Source: Actinobacteria bacterium OK074 (GTDB lineage Bacteria > Actinomycetota > Actinomycetes > Streptomycetales > Streptomycetaceae). From it: a stretch of DNA of 57,893 bases. The notes beneath the pieces were generated by a model. That model saw only the letters and a program-made list of their open reading frames with translations. It made no database searches and had not been told where the DNA came from. A program made the translations under genes and the position numbers. Positions 9,392 to 17,410 of the stretch are shown here, piece by piece (positions within the stretch are counted from its first letter, which is position 1; each line of letters starts with the position of its first letter). The stretch covers positions 1 to 57,893 of the forward strand of contig LJCV01000267.1 in assembly GCA_001298575.1 (NCBI GenBank). Reading direction: 5' to 3'.

Positions 9392-10267
9392 TCAATCCGG
9401 CGGGGCCGGTGGATCGGTGGCTTGGGAAAGGAGCCGATCGTGGATCCGACGAGCCCGCCGTGGCCCGACGCGCAGATCGGTGCGCAGGCGCCAGATGCTG
9501 ACCGGTTTTCCGGTGGTGGCGCGGGCGGCGTCGTTGAGGGCAACGGCACGTGGCCATACGTCGCCGTCTGACGCCCCGTCGTCGGTCAACGGTGGTGTGG
9601 GCGCTCGGCATTGATTGTGGGGCGTGTCGTTGCGTGTTCCGCGCTTCGGGCGTTCTGATCTGCCGACGGTGAGGGGTGCCGTCGGGGCGGGTTCGTATGC
9701 GAAGTCGCCTTCTGCCGCGGAGGCGTTGAGCAGATCGGGCAGTGCTGTGTTCGAGTCGGCCGGTTCCGTTGGCAGGGCAGGCGAGCCGGGTGAGGGTTTC
9801 GCGGGATCGGCGGAGCCTGCTCCCTCCAGCAGATCGGTGACGCATCGTCGGTAGGCGGCGATCGTCTCGGTGAGGGCGATCAGGAGCAGGGCGGGAGTCA
9901 GGTGGAGCAGGACGGCCGCCGGATCGGCTCGGTGGGGGAAGCCGATCCGTCCGTCGGGCCACAGGCTCTCCCAGGTGTTCATGAGAGCGGCGGTGCAGCC
10001 GGCTCCCCAGCGCAGGGTGGTGGACCAGGCCGGTGGGCTGATGCCCCAGGAGGCGAGGCGGGCGTCGACGTACAGGACGCCGGCGAGCGCGGTGCCGATC
10101 ATCGGGTCGAGGAGTACGGCGATGGGGAGGGGCACGTCGCGGGTGGTGGCGAAGCGGGTGACGTTGACCGTGGTGAAGATCAGGGTGAGGAGGCCGACCG
10201 CGCACAGTACCCATGTCATCGTGCGCAGCAGGCGGATGGCCTCGTGCGCGGGAACCGGTCTCACCAT
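9392..10267 (-). CDS. DUF2637-like spread-type membrane protein
   Basis: A 291-residue protein. The N-terminal half has four hydrophobic segments (about residues 14-34, 46-64, 80-97 and 118-136) in the pattern of Streptomyces DUF2637/Spd-type proteins, which accompany conjugative plasmids and integrated elements and are linked to intramycelial spread. The C-terminus has a helix-turn-helix-like region (SIWRLRTDLRVGPRRARRIH), also usual for this family. The start (ATG 10267 or GTG 10264) overlaps the stop of the NlpC/P60 gene, so it is the last gene of the conjugation operon. The family call rests on memory of the hydropathy and C-terminal pattern. Confidence 0.7.
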   Translation of the reverse strand: MVRPVPAHEAIRLLRTMTWVLCAVGLLTLIFTTVNVTRFATTRDVPLPIAVLLDPMIGTALAGVLYVDARLASWGISPPAWSTTLRWGAGCTAALMNTWESLWPDGRIGFPHRADPAAVLLHLTPALLLIALTETIAAYRRCVTDLLEGAGSADPAKPSPGSPALPTEPADSNTALPDLLNASAAEGDFAYEPAPTAPLTVGRSERPKRGTRNDTPHNQCRAPTPPLTDDGASDGDVWPRAVALNDAARATTGKPVSIWRLRTDLRVGPRRARRIHDRLLSQATDPPAPPD

Positions 10268-11199
10268 GCGGCGCCTTCTCGTGCCGCCGCGGGCCGGGTG
10301 GCGCCCTGGAAGGTGGACGAGCCGGTGTTGGCCGGGCCTTCGCGTACGACGGCTCCGGTGTGCGGGGCGTCGATGGCCCGGCCCGAGCCCGTGTAGATCG
10401 ACACGTGCGTGATGGTGTGCGGGCCGGTGCCGAAGAACAGCAAGTCGCCTGGGGCCAGAGCGCCGTTGGGGATGCGGGGGCCTGCGTCGTACTGGGCCTG
10501 GGCCACGCGCGGGATGCTGATGCCGGCGGCGCGGTAGGCGGCCTGGGTCAGGCCGGAGCAGTCGAAGCCGCCTTCAGACGGGCCGTCGCCGCCCCAGACG
10601 TAGGGGGTGCCGAGCTGGGCGCGGGCGAAGGCGACGGCCTTGGCCGCCGCACCGGTTGGCGGGCGAGCGGCTGCGGCGTACGTGTCGGCGGTCTTGAGGA
10701 CATCGTTCACGTAGGCGTCGGAGTGGTTGTAGTGCCAGATGGCTCGGCGGATGTCCTTGCCGTCGCGGGCGCCGTTGGCGCACAGGAGGCGGGCCGCGGC
10801 GTAGACGGCGTCGACCGGGTCCCAGGGGGTGGGCGGCTTCCTCCCGCCGGGCGGTACGGGGTAGGCGTACGACGCGAAGGTGGTCGGCAGGAACTGCATC
10901 GGCCCCACCGCGCCCGCCGAGGAGACCATGGTGGGATGGCGGCCGTGGTTGGTCTCGGCCTTGCCGATCGCGGCGAGGATCGTCCAGGGCAGGCCGGGGC
11001 ATTCGGGTGCGGCGCGTTGGTAGAGGGCGAGCATGTACGGCGGGATGTCCGCGAGAGCCTGCTTGCTCGGGGACGCCGACGTGCCGCTGCCGGGGAGCAC
11101 GCTGTTGACCAGTGCGGCGGCGGTGAGTGCGGCGAGCAGTGGCAGGGCGAGGATCGCGCACCCGATGCCGCCGGCTGTTTTGGCGAAGAGGGAACTCAC
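10261..11199 (-). CDS. Lytic transglycosylase / NlpC-P60 (C40) cell-wall hydrolase
   Basis: A 312-residue, two-domain peptidoglycan hydrolase. An N-terminal hydrophobic segment (residues 10-33) anchors or exports it. An SLT-type transglycosylase domain spans about 65-175, with catalytic Glu82 (KAETNHGRHP) and the GPMQFLPTTF motif. An NlpC/P60 peptidase domain spans about 185-295, with Cys214 (FDCSGL), His265 (ITHVSIYT) and His280. It fills the VirB1-like role of opening the wall for the secretion channel. It overlaps the replication-relaxation gene upstream by four bases and the DUF2637-like gene downstream by seven, so the three are coupled. Confidence 0.92.
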   Translation of the reverse strand: MSSLFAKTAGGIGCAILALPLLAALTAAALVNSVLPGSGTSASPSKQALADIPPYMLALYQRAAPECPGLPWTILAAIGKAETNHGRHPTMVSSAGAVGPMQFLPTTFASYAYPVPPGGRKPPTPWDPVDAVYAAARLLCANGARDGKDIRRAIWHYNHSDAYVNDVLKTADTYAAAARPPTGAAAKAVAFARAQLGTPYVWGGDGPSEGGFDCSGLTQAAYRAAGISIPRVAQAQYDAGPRIPNGALAPGDLLFFGTGPHTITHVSIYTGSGRAIDAPHTGAVVREGPANTGSSTFQGATRPAAAREGAAW

Positions 11200-12083
11200 T
11201 GCGTGGCCTCAGGCTCGGGCGGCAGAGGAGGCACCGGCAGGGTGAGGGCGGTGTCGGCGTCGGTCGGCTCCAGCCCGGCGGCGGGGGTGAGGCCGGGCCA
11301 GAGGGCGGCGAGGCGTTCGAGCGTGGTGCGGTGGGCGCCGGGCTGGAGCGGTGCCCACCAGGGGCCCCACGGTTCGGTGGTGGTGAAGTCCGCGGAGGCG
11401 GTCGCCACGTTCAGCCCCAACTCGCGTGCCGCACTGGCGAGTCGGTGGCGCAGGGCCTGGTTGCGGGACTGGGTGCGGGTGTGGAGCAGCAGAGCCGGGC
11501 GGGTGTTCGTCGCGCCGGTGAAGGCGGCGTACGCGGCGAGTTTGGCCTCGACGCGGGCGAGAGGCTGGCTGCCGGTGTCGTACTCCAGGAAGAACGGCAG
11601 CAGGCGGCCGTCCGACTGCCAGTGGGCGTAGGCGTCGGGGCGGACGATGTCGCCCCAGCGGCGGGCGCAGGAGCGTTCGGAGAGCCAGAGCGGGAGTCCG
11701 GTTCCTGGAGCGGTGTGGGCGGCGAGGAGGGTGAGGAGTTCGTTGACGCCGAGGTCGTGGCCGAGGGAGGGGGAGTAGGCGATGCGTCCGGTTGTGGTGG
11801 GGCGCCAGCCGAGGGTGTTGGGGTCGAGTCCGGCGTGTGCGGCGAGCAGGGCGGCGCCGAGTGGGCCGAGGGCGTAGTGCTCGGGGGCGGAGCCGCTTTG
11901 TACCAGGGGGCGGAAGGAGTCGAGGACGGCGTGTCCGTGCAGGGTGCGCAGGCGGCGTTGGGCGGAGCGCAGCGAGGTGTAGGCGAGACGGGTGATCTGG
12001 TGGGTGGTCAGAACCCGGTGTTCGTACAGCATCCGCACCAGCCACAGGTCACGTGGGGTGAGGTGGCGGGCGAGCGTGGCCAC
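11196..12083 (-). CDS. Replication-relaxation family protein
   Basis: A 295-residue protein with an N-terminal winged helix (residues 5-60: LTPRDLWLVRMLYEHRVLTT, then QITRLAYTS) and a C-terminal alpha/beta region with acidic and aromatic residues (FFLEYDTGSQPLARVEAKL). This matches the Pfam replication-relaxation family of Gram-positive plasmids and conjugative elements, first tied to plasmid replication. Some authors discuss related proteins as mobilisation factors; I cannot decide that here. It lies between the coupling ATPase (130 bases upstream) and the wall hydrolase (four-base overlap). In the absence of a recognised relaxase it is the best candidate for the DNA-processing protein of this cluster. 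Confidence 0.82.
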   Translation of the reverse strand: MATLARHLTPRDLWLVRMLYEHRVLTTHQITRLAYTSLRSAQRRLRTLHGHAVLDSFRPLVQSGSAPEHYALGPLGAALLAAHAGLDPNTLGWRPTTTGRIAYSPSLGHDLGVNELLTLLAAHTAPGTGLPLWLSERSCARRWGDIVRPDAYAHWQSDGRLLPFFLEYDTGSQPLARVEAKLAAYAAFTGATNTRPALLLHTRTQSRNQALRHRLASAARELGLNVATASADFTTTEPWGPWWAPLQPGAHRTTLERLAALWPGLTPAAGLEPTDADTALTLPVPPLPPEPEATQ

Positions 12084-12213
12084 GTCCGTGTGCCGGGTGG
12101 GGCGGGTGCGGGTGGTGGCGGCGCGCGCGGTGTAGCGGGAGCCGGGGCCGTTGGCGGGGCGGGGGAGTGCGGGCAGGGCGGATCACCACCGGGATGCGTA
12201 CGAGGAGGGCGGG

Positions 12214-14619
12214 TCAGGGACGGGTGGCCGGGCGGGGGCCCGTGCGTGCGGCGGCGGCCGTACGCAGGTCCCGGGCGCGGCCGGGCACGGGTGCCGGCAG
12301 CGGGCGGGTGGTGAGGGTGAACGCCGAGGTCTCCGCGCCGCCGCTGAGGAGGTGGGCCGCTGCCTGGTACGGGCCGAGGTGGGCCAGGTCGTGGGCGGTC
12401 AGCGTGGGCAGGGTGTGGCGTTCCAGCGAACTGGCGTCCTCGGGAGAGGAGTTGAAGAAGATCTTGTTGCGGGCGTTGGCGGAGATGCCCTCGCGCAGGT
12501 CGCGGGGGAGCTGGGCGAGGTGCTGGTGGGCCAGGAGCATGGACAGGCGGTAGCCGCGGGCCTCGGCGAGCATGTCCTCCAGCGGGTACGGCAGGGTGAG
12601 GAAGTTGTGTGCCTCGTCGATGCTCAACGTCGCGTCGATACGGGCGTGTTCGGGCGTGCGGGCGCGGGCGGCGGCGGCCTGCCAGGTTCCGGCGACGATG
12701 AACGAGCCCAGCAGCCGGGCGGTCTCCTCGCCCAGGGCGCCCTTGGGGAGGCGGGCGAGGAGGATGCCGCCGTCCAGGACACTGGCGAGGTCGAAGGTGG
12801 AGGGGCCGGCGGCGATGGCGCGGCGGGCGAAGTCGCGCAGCAGGAAGGCGCGCAGCTTGTTCATCACTGGGCCGACCACGGCGGCGCGGGAGGGCTCGGA
12901 CATCGACTCGTACCAGGCCCAGAAGCCGCGCAGGACCGGGTCCTTGAGCGCGGGGACGATCCGCAGCCGGTAGGCGGACTCGCCCAGGAGGCGGGGCACG
13001 TCGGCGAGCGTGACCAACTGATGGGTGCGCTCGCGGTGTTTGAGGAGGGTGAGGCAGGCGGCGCGCATCACGTCGTCGGTCCTGGGACCCCAGAAGGCGG
13101 TGAAGATCCGGCGGAAGATGCCGGTGATGTTGTCGACGACGACGTCGATGTCGGCGCCGTCCAGGACGTTCAGGCAGGGCGGGGTGTGCGGGTCGTCGGG
13201 GTCGATGAGGACGAGCCGGTCGGCACAGGTGTCGGGGAGGCGGTCCAGCAGGTCGGTGACGAGATCGCCCTTGGGATCGATGACGACGACGCCGCGGTGG
13301 TTGCGTACGTCGTCCAGCACGAAGTTCGCGAGGAGGGTGGACTTGCCGGAGCCGGTCGCGCCCATGAGATGGAGGTGGTGGCGCGCGTCGGTGACATGGA
13401 GTCCGACGGCGCGGCGGGCGCCGGTGTCGGACCGGCCCAGAGGCTTCACTCCGTTCCCGGACGAGGGGTCGGGGATCTGCGGGGGCGGCAGGATGGAACG
13501 GGCTCCGGCTCGTTGGACACCGGGCGCATCCGGGTCGACGGGGAGGTGGGCGAGGGCGGCGAGTTCCGGCACGCACAGCAGGGCGGGGCGCGTGGTGGGG
13601 AACTGCCGGGCGCTGAGGCGGGGTTCGGGGGAGCGGAGGCGGGTGCGGGTGAGGTGGTTGCGGTCGGCGTACAGGCCGAACGCGGAGGCGATCGCGTGGG
13701 CCCGGCCGCGCGCCACGTCCTCGGCCCGCTCCGCCTTCGGGGAGGTGGCGGCGGCGTAGGTGAGGACGCATTCCCATTGCGGGCCGGCGAGTTTGTCCGC
13801 CGACTGCCGTACGAGGGCGGCGTGTTCGGGGTCCTGCTTGCCTGTGGCGGCGGGCTGGGGACGGTGCAGGAGGAGCGCGGCCAGGGCGGGCAGCCGGGCC
13901 GGAGCATGTCCGGCCTTCAGCCGTCGTGCCTGACGGCGGGCCCGGCGCAGCGGGGCGCCGGTGGCCGGGCGGGCCAGGATCTGAACGCACGCGGACTCGT
14001 CCTCGCCCATGCCGGTGGCGGCCTGGAGCAGGGCACGCAAGGGGTCGGTGGTGTGGTCGGTGCGCAGGGGCAGGATGCCGGGGCGCGCCGGACGGAGCCG
14101 TCCGGCGGTTGCGACGTGCCCGGCCGGAAGGAGGGGGCCGGGTTCCGTGACGCGGGTGTGGGCGCCGGGCCAGGCGGCTTCCACCGCGCGGCGCACGAGC
14201 CCGAGGGGGACGGTGCCCGGGACCCACAGGCGGATCCGCAGTCCGGTGTGGGACCAGGCGTATTCGAAGGCCAGGTGGGGCTGGCCGGTGGTGCTCCGGC
14301 GCCACCACGGGCGCAGGAGTCCGGCGAGCTGGGCCCACAGGACTTCGCCGCCCTTCGGGGCGACGTGGGGCGCTGCGAGGAGTTCGATGACGTGGGCGCC
14401 GTCGGTGAGGTGCTGTTGCTGGATACGGAGCAGGCGGCGGCGGGCGGCGTACCCGCAGGCCGTGGTGACGATGGCGGTGGGGATCAGGACGGGCGTGTAC
14501 GCGAGGCACCGGTCCGCCACCGTGGTGAGCGACCCGATGGAGAAGAAATCCGGACGGGTGAGGAAGTCCACCAGCCAGCTGTGCGGTGCGGCGGACGCGA
14601 GGCGGCCGTACGCCGTCAC
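12214..14619 (-). CDS. VirD4/TraG-like type IV coupling ATPase
   Basis: About 801 residues. Two hydrophobic segments near the N-terminus (about 20-65) precede a large soluble part with Walker A MGATGSGKST near residue 420, Walker B-like VVVIDPKGDL, and a second motif IDATLSIDEAHNFLTLPYP. This is the layout of conjugative coupling proteins that bring DNA to the secretion channel. I chose GTG 14619, which overlaps the TGA of the VirB4-like gene (GTGA), over the ATG nine bases upstream because four-base overlaps recur in this operon. The C-terminal tail is Arg/Pro-rich and low in complexity. Confidence 0.9.
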   Translation of the reverse strand: MTAYGRLASAAPHSWLVDFLTRPDFFSIGSLTTVADRCLAYTPVLIPTAIVTTACGYAARRRLLRIQQQHLTDGAHVIELLAAPHVAPKGGEVLWAQLAGLLRPWWRRSTTGQPHLAFEYAWSHTGLRIRLWVPGTVPLGLVRRAVEAAWPGAHTRVTEPGPLLPAGHVATAGRLRPARPGILPLRTDHTTDPLRALLQAATGMGEDESACVQILARPATGAPLRRARRQARRLKAGHAPARLPALAALLLHRPQPAATGKQDPEHAALVRQSADKLAGPQWECVLTYAAATSPKAERAEDVARGRAHAIASAFGLYADRNHLTRTRLRSPEPRLSARQFPTTRPALLCVPELAALAHLPVDPDAPGVQRAGARSILPPPQIPDPSSGNGVKPLGRSDTGARRAVGLHVTDARHHLHLMGATGSGKSTLLANFVLDDVRNHRGVVVIDPKGDLVTDLLDRLPDTCADRLVLIDPDDPHTPPCLNVLDGADIDVVVDNITGIFRRIFTAFWGPRTDDVMRAACLTLLKHRERTHQLVTLADVPRLLGESAYRLRIVPALKDPVLRGFWAWYESMSEPSRAAVVGPVMNKLRAFLLRDFARRAIAAGPSTFDLASVLDGGILLARLPKGALGEETARLLGSFIVAGTWQAAAARARTPEHARIDATLSIDEAHNFLTLPYPLEDMLAEARGYRLSMLLAHQHLAQLPRDLREGISANARNKIFFNSSPEDASSLERHTLPTLTAHDLAHLGPYQAAAHLLSGGAETSAFTLTTRPLPAPVPGRARDLRTAAAARTGPRPATRP

Positions 14620-16457
14620 GTTTCCCACTCCTCGCCTTCGGCGGGGTCGCCGCTGGACGCGAAGTCGTCGTCCGGCATCTGGGCGGCGAGTTCGCCCGGG
14701 TCAGTGGTGATCACCTCGTGCTCGCCGGGTGCCGCGATGCTGATGAGGGCGACCTTGTGGCGGCGGTCTCCGGTCAGCAGGAGGGCTTCGCCGCGGGTGG
14801 CGGAGAGCAGGAACTCGCGTTCGCCGTGGCAGAGGTGGAAGTTCTCGGTGATCGTGTCGATGGCCTGCGGGGCCTGACGCAACAGGATCTGGGTGGCCGC
14901 GTTGGACACGATGGCCCGGCCGAGCGGGGAGGCGAGGACGTCGTCGGCGTCCTGGGTGATCACGGCCAGGCCGGTCCAGTACTTGCGGGCCGCCTTGGCC
15001 ATGCGGAACAGGAACCGTGCGCCCGCCCCGTCTCGCATCAGCAGCCACGCCTCGTCGACCATGACGAGGTGCCGTCCGGGCCGGGTGCGGGAGGTGACCT
15101 GCCGCCAGATGGCGTCCAGGGCCAGCAGCATGGCCGGGGCCTTGACCTCCTCCGGGAGACGGCGGAGCGCGAAGACCACCAGGTGCCCGGTGGCGGCGAC
15201 GGTGCTCGGCCCGTTGAAGAGCTGGGCGTGGGAGCCCGTGGTGTACGGGTTCAGCCGGTCGGCGAGACCGGCCGCCGATTCGCCCGCGTCCTCGCCGAGG
15301 ACCGATGCCAGGTCGGTGAGGGTGGGAGGTGTGCGGGTCCAGGTACGTGCGTCGCCGGTGATACCGGCGCGCGCGTACGTGGCGAGGATCGCCCGGTCGA
15401 GCACCGCCTTCTCGGCCGGGTCCGGCTCGCGGCCCAGCAGGACGGCGAGGAACGTGTGCAGGAACAGCACCCGTCTCGTCAGGACGTCTTCCTCGCCGTT
15501 GTCCGCGGGCAGGTCGAAGGGGTTGAGGCGTACGCCGTCGGCGCCGAGCGCGATGACGCTGCCGCCGACGGTCTCGGCGAGGCGGACGTACTCGTCCTCC
15601 GGGTCGATGACCGAGGCCGTGACGCCGGTGAACATCAGCCGCAGGAGTTCGAGTTTGGCGAGGTAGGACTTCCCGGCGCCGGAGCGGGCCAGAGTGATGG
15701 AGTTGTAGTTGTCCTGCGCGAAGCGGTCCCACAGCACCGGGGCGCCGGAGACCGCGTTCAGTCCGTAGAGCACGCCGGACGCGGCGCCGTCCTGGCCGCT
15801 GGGGACCGGCAGGTCGGGGCTGGTGAAGGGGAAGCAGGTGGCGAGGGCGGCGGTGTCGAAGGTGCGGCGGATCTTCAGGGTGTCGATGCCGAGGGGGAGG
15901 GTGGCCAGCCAGCCGGGAAGGGCGCGGTAGGTGGTCGGGGCCACGGTCATGAGCAGGGACTCGGCGATCGCGCGGACGGCGGCGGCCTGCTCGGCCAGCA
16001 GCTCCTCGTCCGGAGCGTGGACCGTCAGGTAGAGAGCGACGTGGAAGAGTTTTCCCTCGCCGCGGGCGATGCGGTACGCGAGTTCGGCGGCGTCCGCGGC
16101 GGCGGCCTCCACATCGGGGTCGTCCAGGTGCCCCTTGTCGAAGCCGGTACGGCGGCCCGACTCCAGGCGGGCACGCTGTTTCTTCAGTCCGGCCGCGGCC
16201 ACCGGGTTGGGGACGGGCTCGATGTGCAGGGCGATGTCGAGGTGACCGGGGAAGCTCAGCAGCGGGGCGAGCCAGCCCGGGGTGACCTCGGCCGGGTAGC
16301 CGGTGACTACGAGTGTGGTGGCCAGGTGGGCGCCGACGGCCAGAGCACGGGCGTGCACCTCGACGGCCTCGGGACCGGACACGTCGAGCAGTTCCGCCGT
16401 GTCGATGGCCGGCGCGGTGGGCGCGAGGTGACGGCGGTGGCCGAAGCGGAGGGTCAT
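14616..16457 (-). CDS. VirB4/TraC-like secretion ATPase
   Basis: A 613-residue ATPase. Its Walker A LARSGAGKSYL is near residue 257, the Walker B HLVMVDEAWLL near 462, and a conserved LITQDADD-type motif follows (AVITQDADDVL). The N-terminal 200 residues are the VirB4-type domain that contacts the channel (Pro-rich YPAEVTPGWLAPLL region). It powers pilus and channel assembly on the cytoplasmic face of the membrane. The ATG overlaps the PrgI-like stop (ATGA) and its own stop overlaps the coupling ATPase start. The length is normal for the actinobacterial members. Confidence 0.9.
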   Translation of the reverse strand: MTLRFGHRRHLAPTAPAIDTAELLDVSGPEAVEVHARALAVGAHLATTLVVTGYPAEVTPGWLAPLLSFPGHLDIALHIEPVPNPVAAAGLKKQRARLESGRRTGFDKGHLDDPDVEAAAADAAELAYRIARGEGKLFHVALYLTVHAPDEELLAEQAAAVRAIAESLLMTVAPTTYRALPGWLATLPLGIDTLKIRRTFDTAALATCFPFTSPDLPVPSGQDGAASGVLYGLNAVSGAPVLWDRFAQDNYNSITLARSGAGKSYLAKLELLRLMFTGVTASVIDPEDEYVRLAETVGGSVIALGADGVRLNPFDLPADNGEEDVLTRRVLFLHTFLAVLLGREPDPAEKAVLDRAILATYARAGITGDARTWTRTPPTLTDLASVLGEDAGESAAGLADRLNPYTTGSHAQLFNGPSTVAATGHLVVFALRRLPEEVKAPAMLLALDAIWRQVTSRTRPGRHLVMVDEAWLLMRDGAGARFLFRMAKAARKYWTGLAVITQDADDVLASPLGRAIVSNAATQILLRQAPQAIDTITENFHLCHGEREFLLSATRGEALLLTGDRRHKVALISIAAPGEHEVITTDPGELAAQMPDDDFASSGDPAEGEEWET

Positions 16458-17404
16458 ACGGGCGTGCCTTCCGGCTCGTCGGCGGGCGGGGTCTGGGTGT
16501 CCGGGTTGCAGGCCGCGCTGACCAGCTCGGCGCTGCGGACGGCGTCCAGGGGCGTGACGGTGATCTCGGCCGAGGCCAGGGCGCGGGCGGCCTCGTCGAG
16601 ACGCTGGAGCACCCGGCCGTCACCCGCGTGGTACCGCATGCCGTGCGGCGCGGTCTCCTCGCGGGCCACCAGCACGATCTGCCGGCCCAGGAGGTTGCCC
16701 GCGCCGGCGAGGTCGGAGAGGAAGTCGGCGTGCGCGCGAGCGGCGCGTTCGAGCATCGGATGGGGGAGCGCGGGGGCGTCGTGGTACAGGGCGTGGGCGA
16801 GCGGGGCCAGGTCGATGCGGTGGCAGCGCACCAGCAACTGGGTCGGCCCGGTGAGGGAGTTGAGCCAACGGGCGAACGCCGCGGCCAGGCCCTGCTGTTC
16901 GGCCGCCGAGCGCAGCTCGAAGTTGACCGTGGAGCATGTCGCCACCGCGGCCTTGCCCTCACGGCCGAGGTCGAGGACGCCGTCGGGCGTGATGCCGTCG
17001 TACGGCATGTTCATGGCTGTCGGGGGTGGGCCGGTGGCCCCGGACCAGTGGGCGGGGACGACGGACGGCAGCGGCGGGATGCCTTCCGGGGCGTGCACGC
17101 GGCGTTTGGGGGTGCGGGCGTACAGGAGGGCGGCGGCCAGGAAACGGTCCAGGCCGATGCCTTCGCGCTGCCCGAGCGCGAGCGCGGCGACGGCACCGGA
17201 GACGGGGATGACCAGGGCGACGTACGCGAGCGGTGTCATGAAGGGGCGCGTGGCCCACCAACCGCCGTACAGCACGAGCCCGGTGACGGCGAGGATGGCG
17301 GTCTGGCGGGCGGTGAAGGGTCCCAGGAGGCGGTCGGGGCGGGAGATGTCGGCGGGGATGCGGGTGGCGTACGGGACGTCTGGCGGATCTGCGGGGTGAT
17401 TCAC
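16454..17404 (-). CDS. PrgI-like (SCO6880-type) conjugation membrane protein
   Basis: A 316-residue protein with a short N-terminal motif (VPYATRIPADISRPDRLLGP) and two membrane segments (about residues 35-50 and 57-78), followed by a soluble domain rich in charged residues. This is the PrgI pattern that corresponds to VirB3 in Gram-positive type IV systems; the SCO6880 family name is recalled, not checked. GTG 17404 is supported by a strong GGAGGT eight bases upstream. It lies directly between the TrbL-like and VirB4-like genes, as VirB3 does before VirB4 in classical systems. Confidence 0.85.
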   Translation of the reverse strand: MNHPADPPDVPYATRIPADISRPDRLLGPFTARQTAILAVTGLVLYGGWWATRPFMTPLAYVALVIPVSGAVAALALGQREGIGLDRFLAAALLYARTPKRRVHAPEGIPPLPSVVPAHWSGATGPPPTAMNMPYDGITPDGVLDLGREGKAAVATCSTVNFELRSAAEQQGLAAAFARWLNSLTGPTQLLVRCHRIDLAPLAHALYHDAPALPHPMLERAARAHADFLSDLAGAGNLLGRQIVLVAREETAPHGMRYHAGDGRVLQRLDEAARALASAEITVTPLDAVRSAELVSAACNPDTQTPPADEPEGTPV

Positions 17405-17410
17405 GAGTGG

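Noticed and set aside
12151..14877. A 908-residue rightward open frame across the coupling ATPase gene
   Set aside because: Gly/Val/Glu-rich antisense shadow of a high-GC gene with no motifs; the minus strand has Walker motifs.
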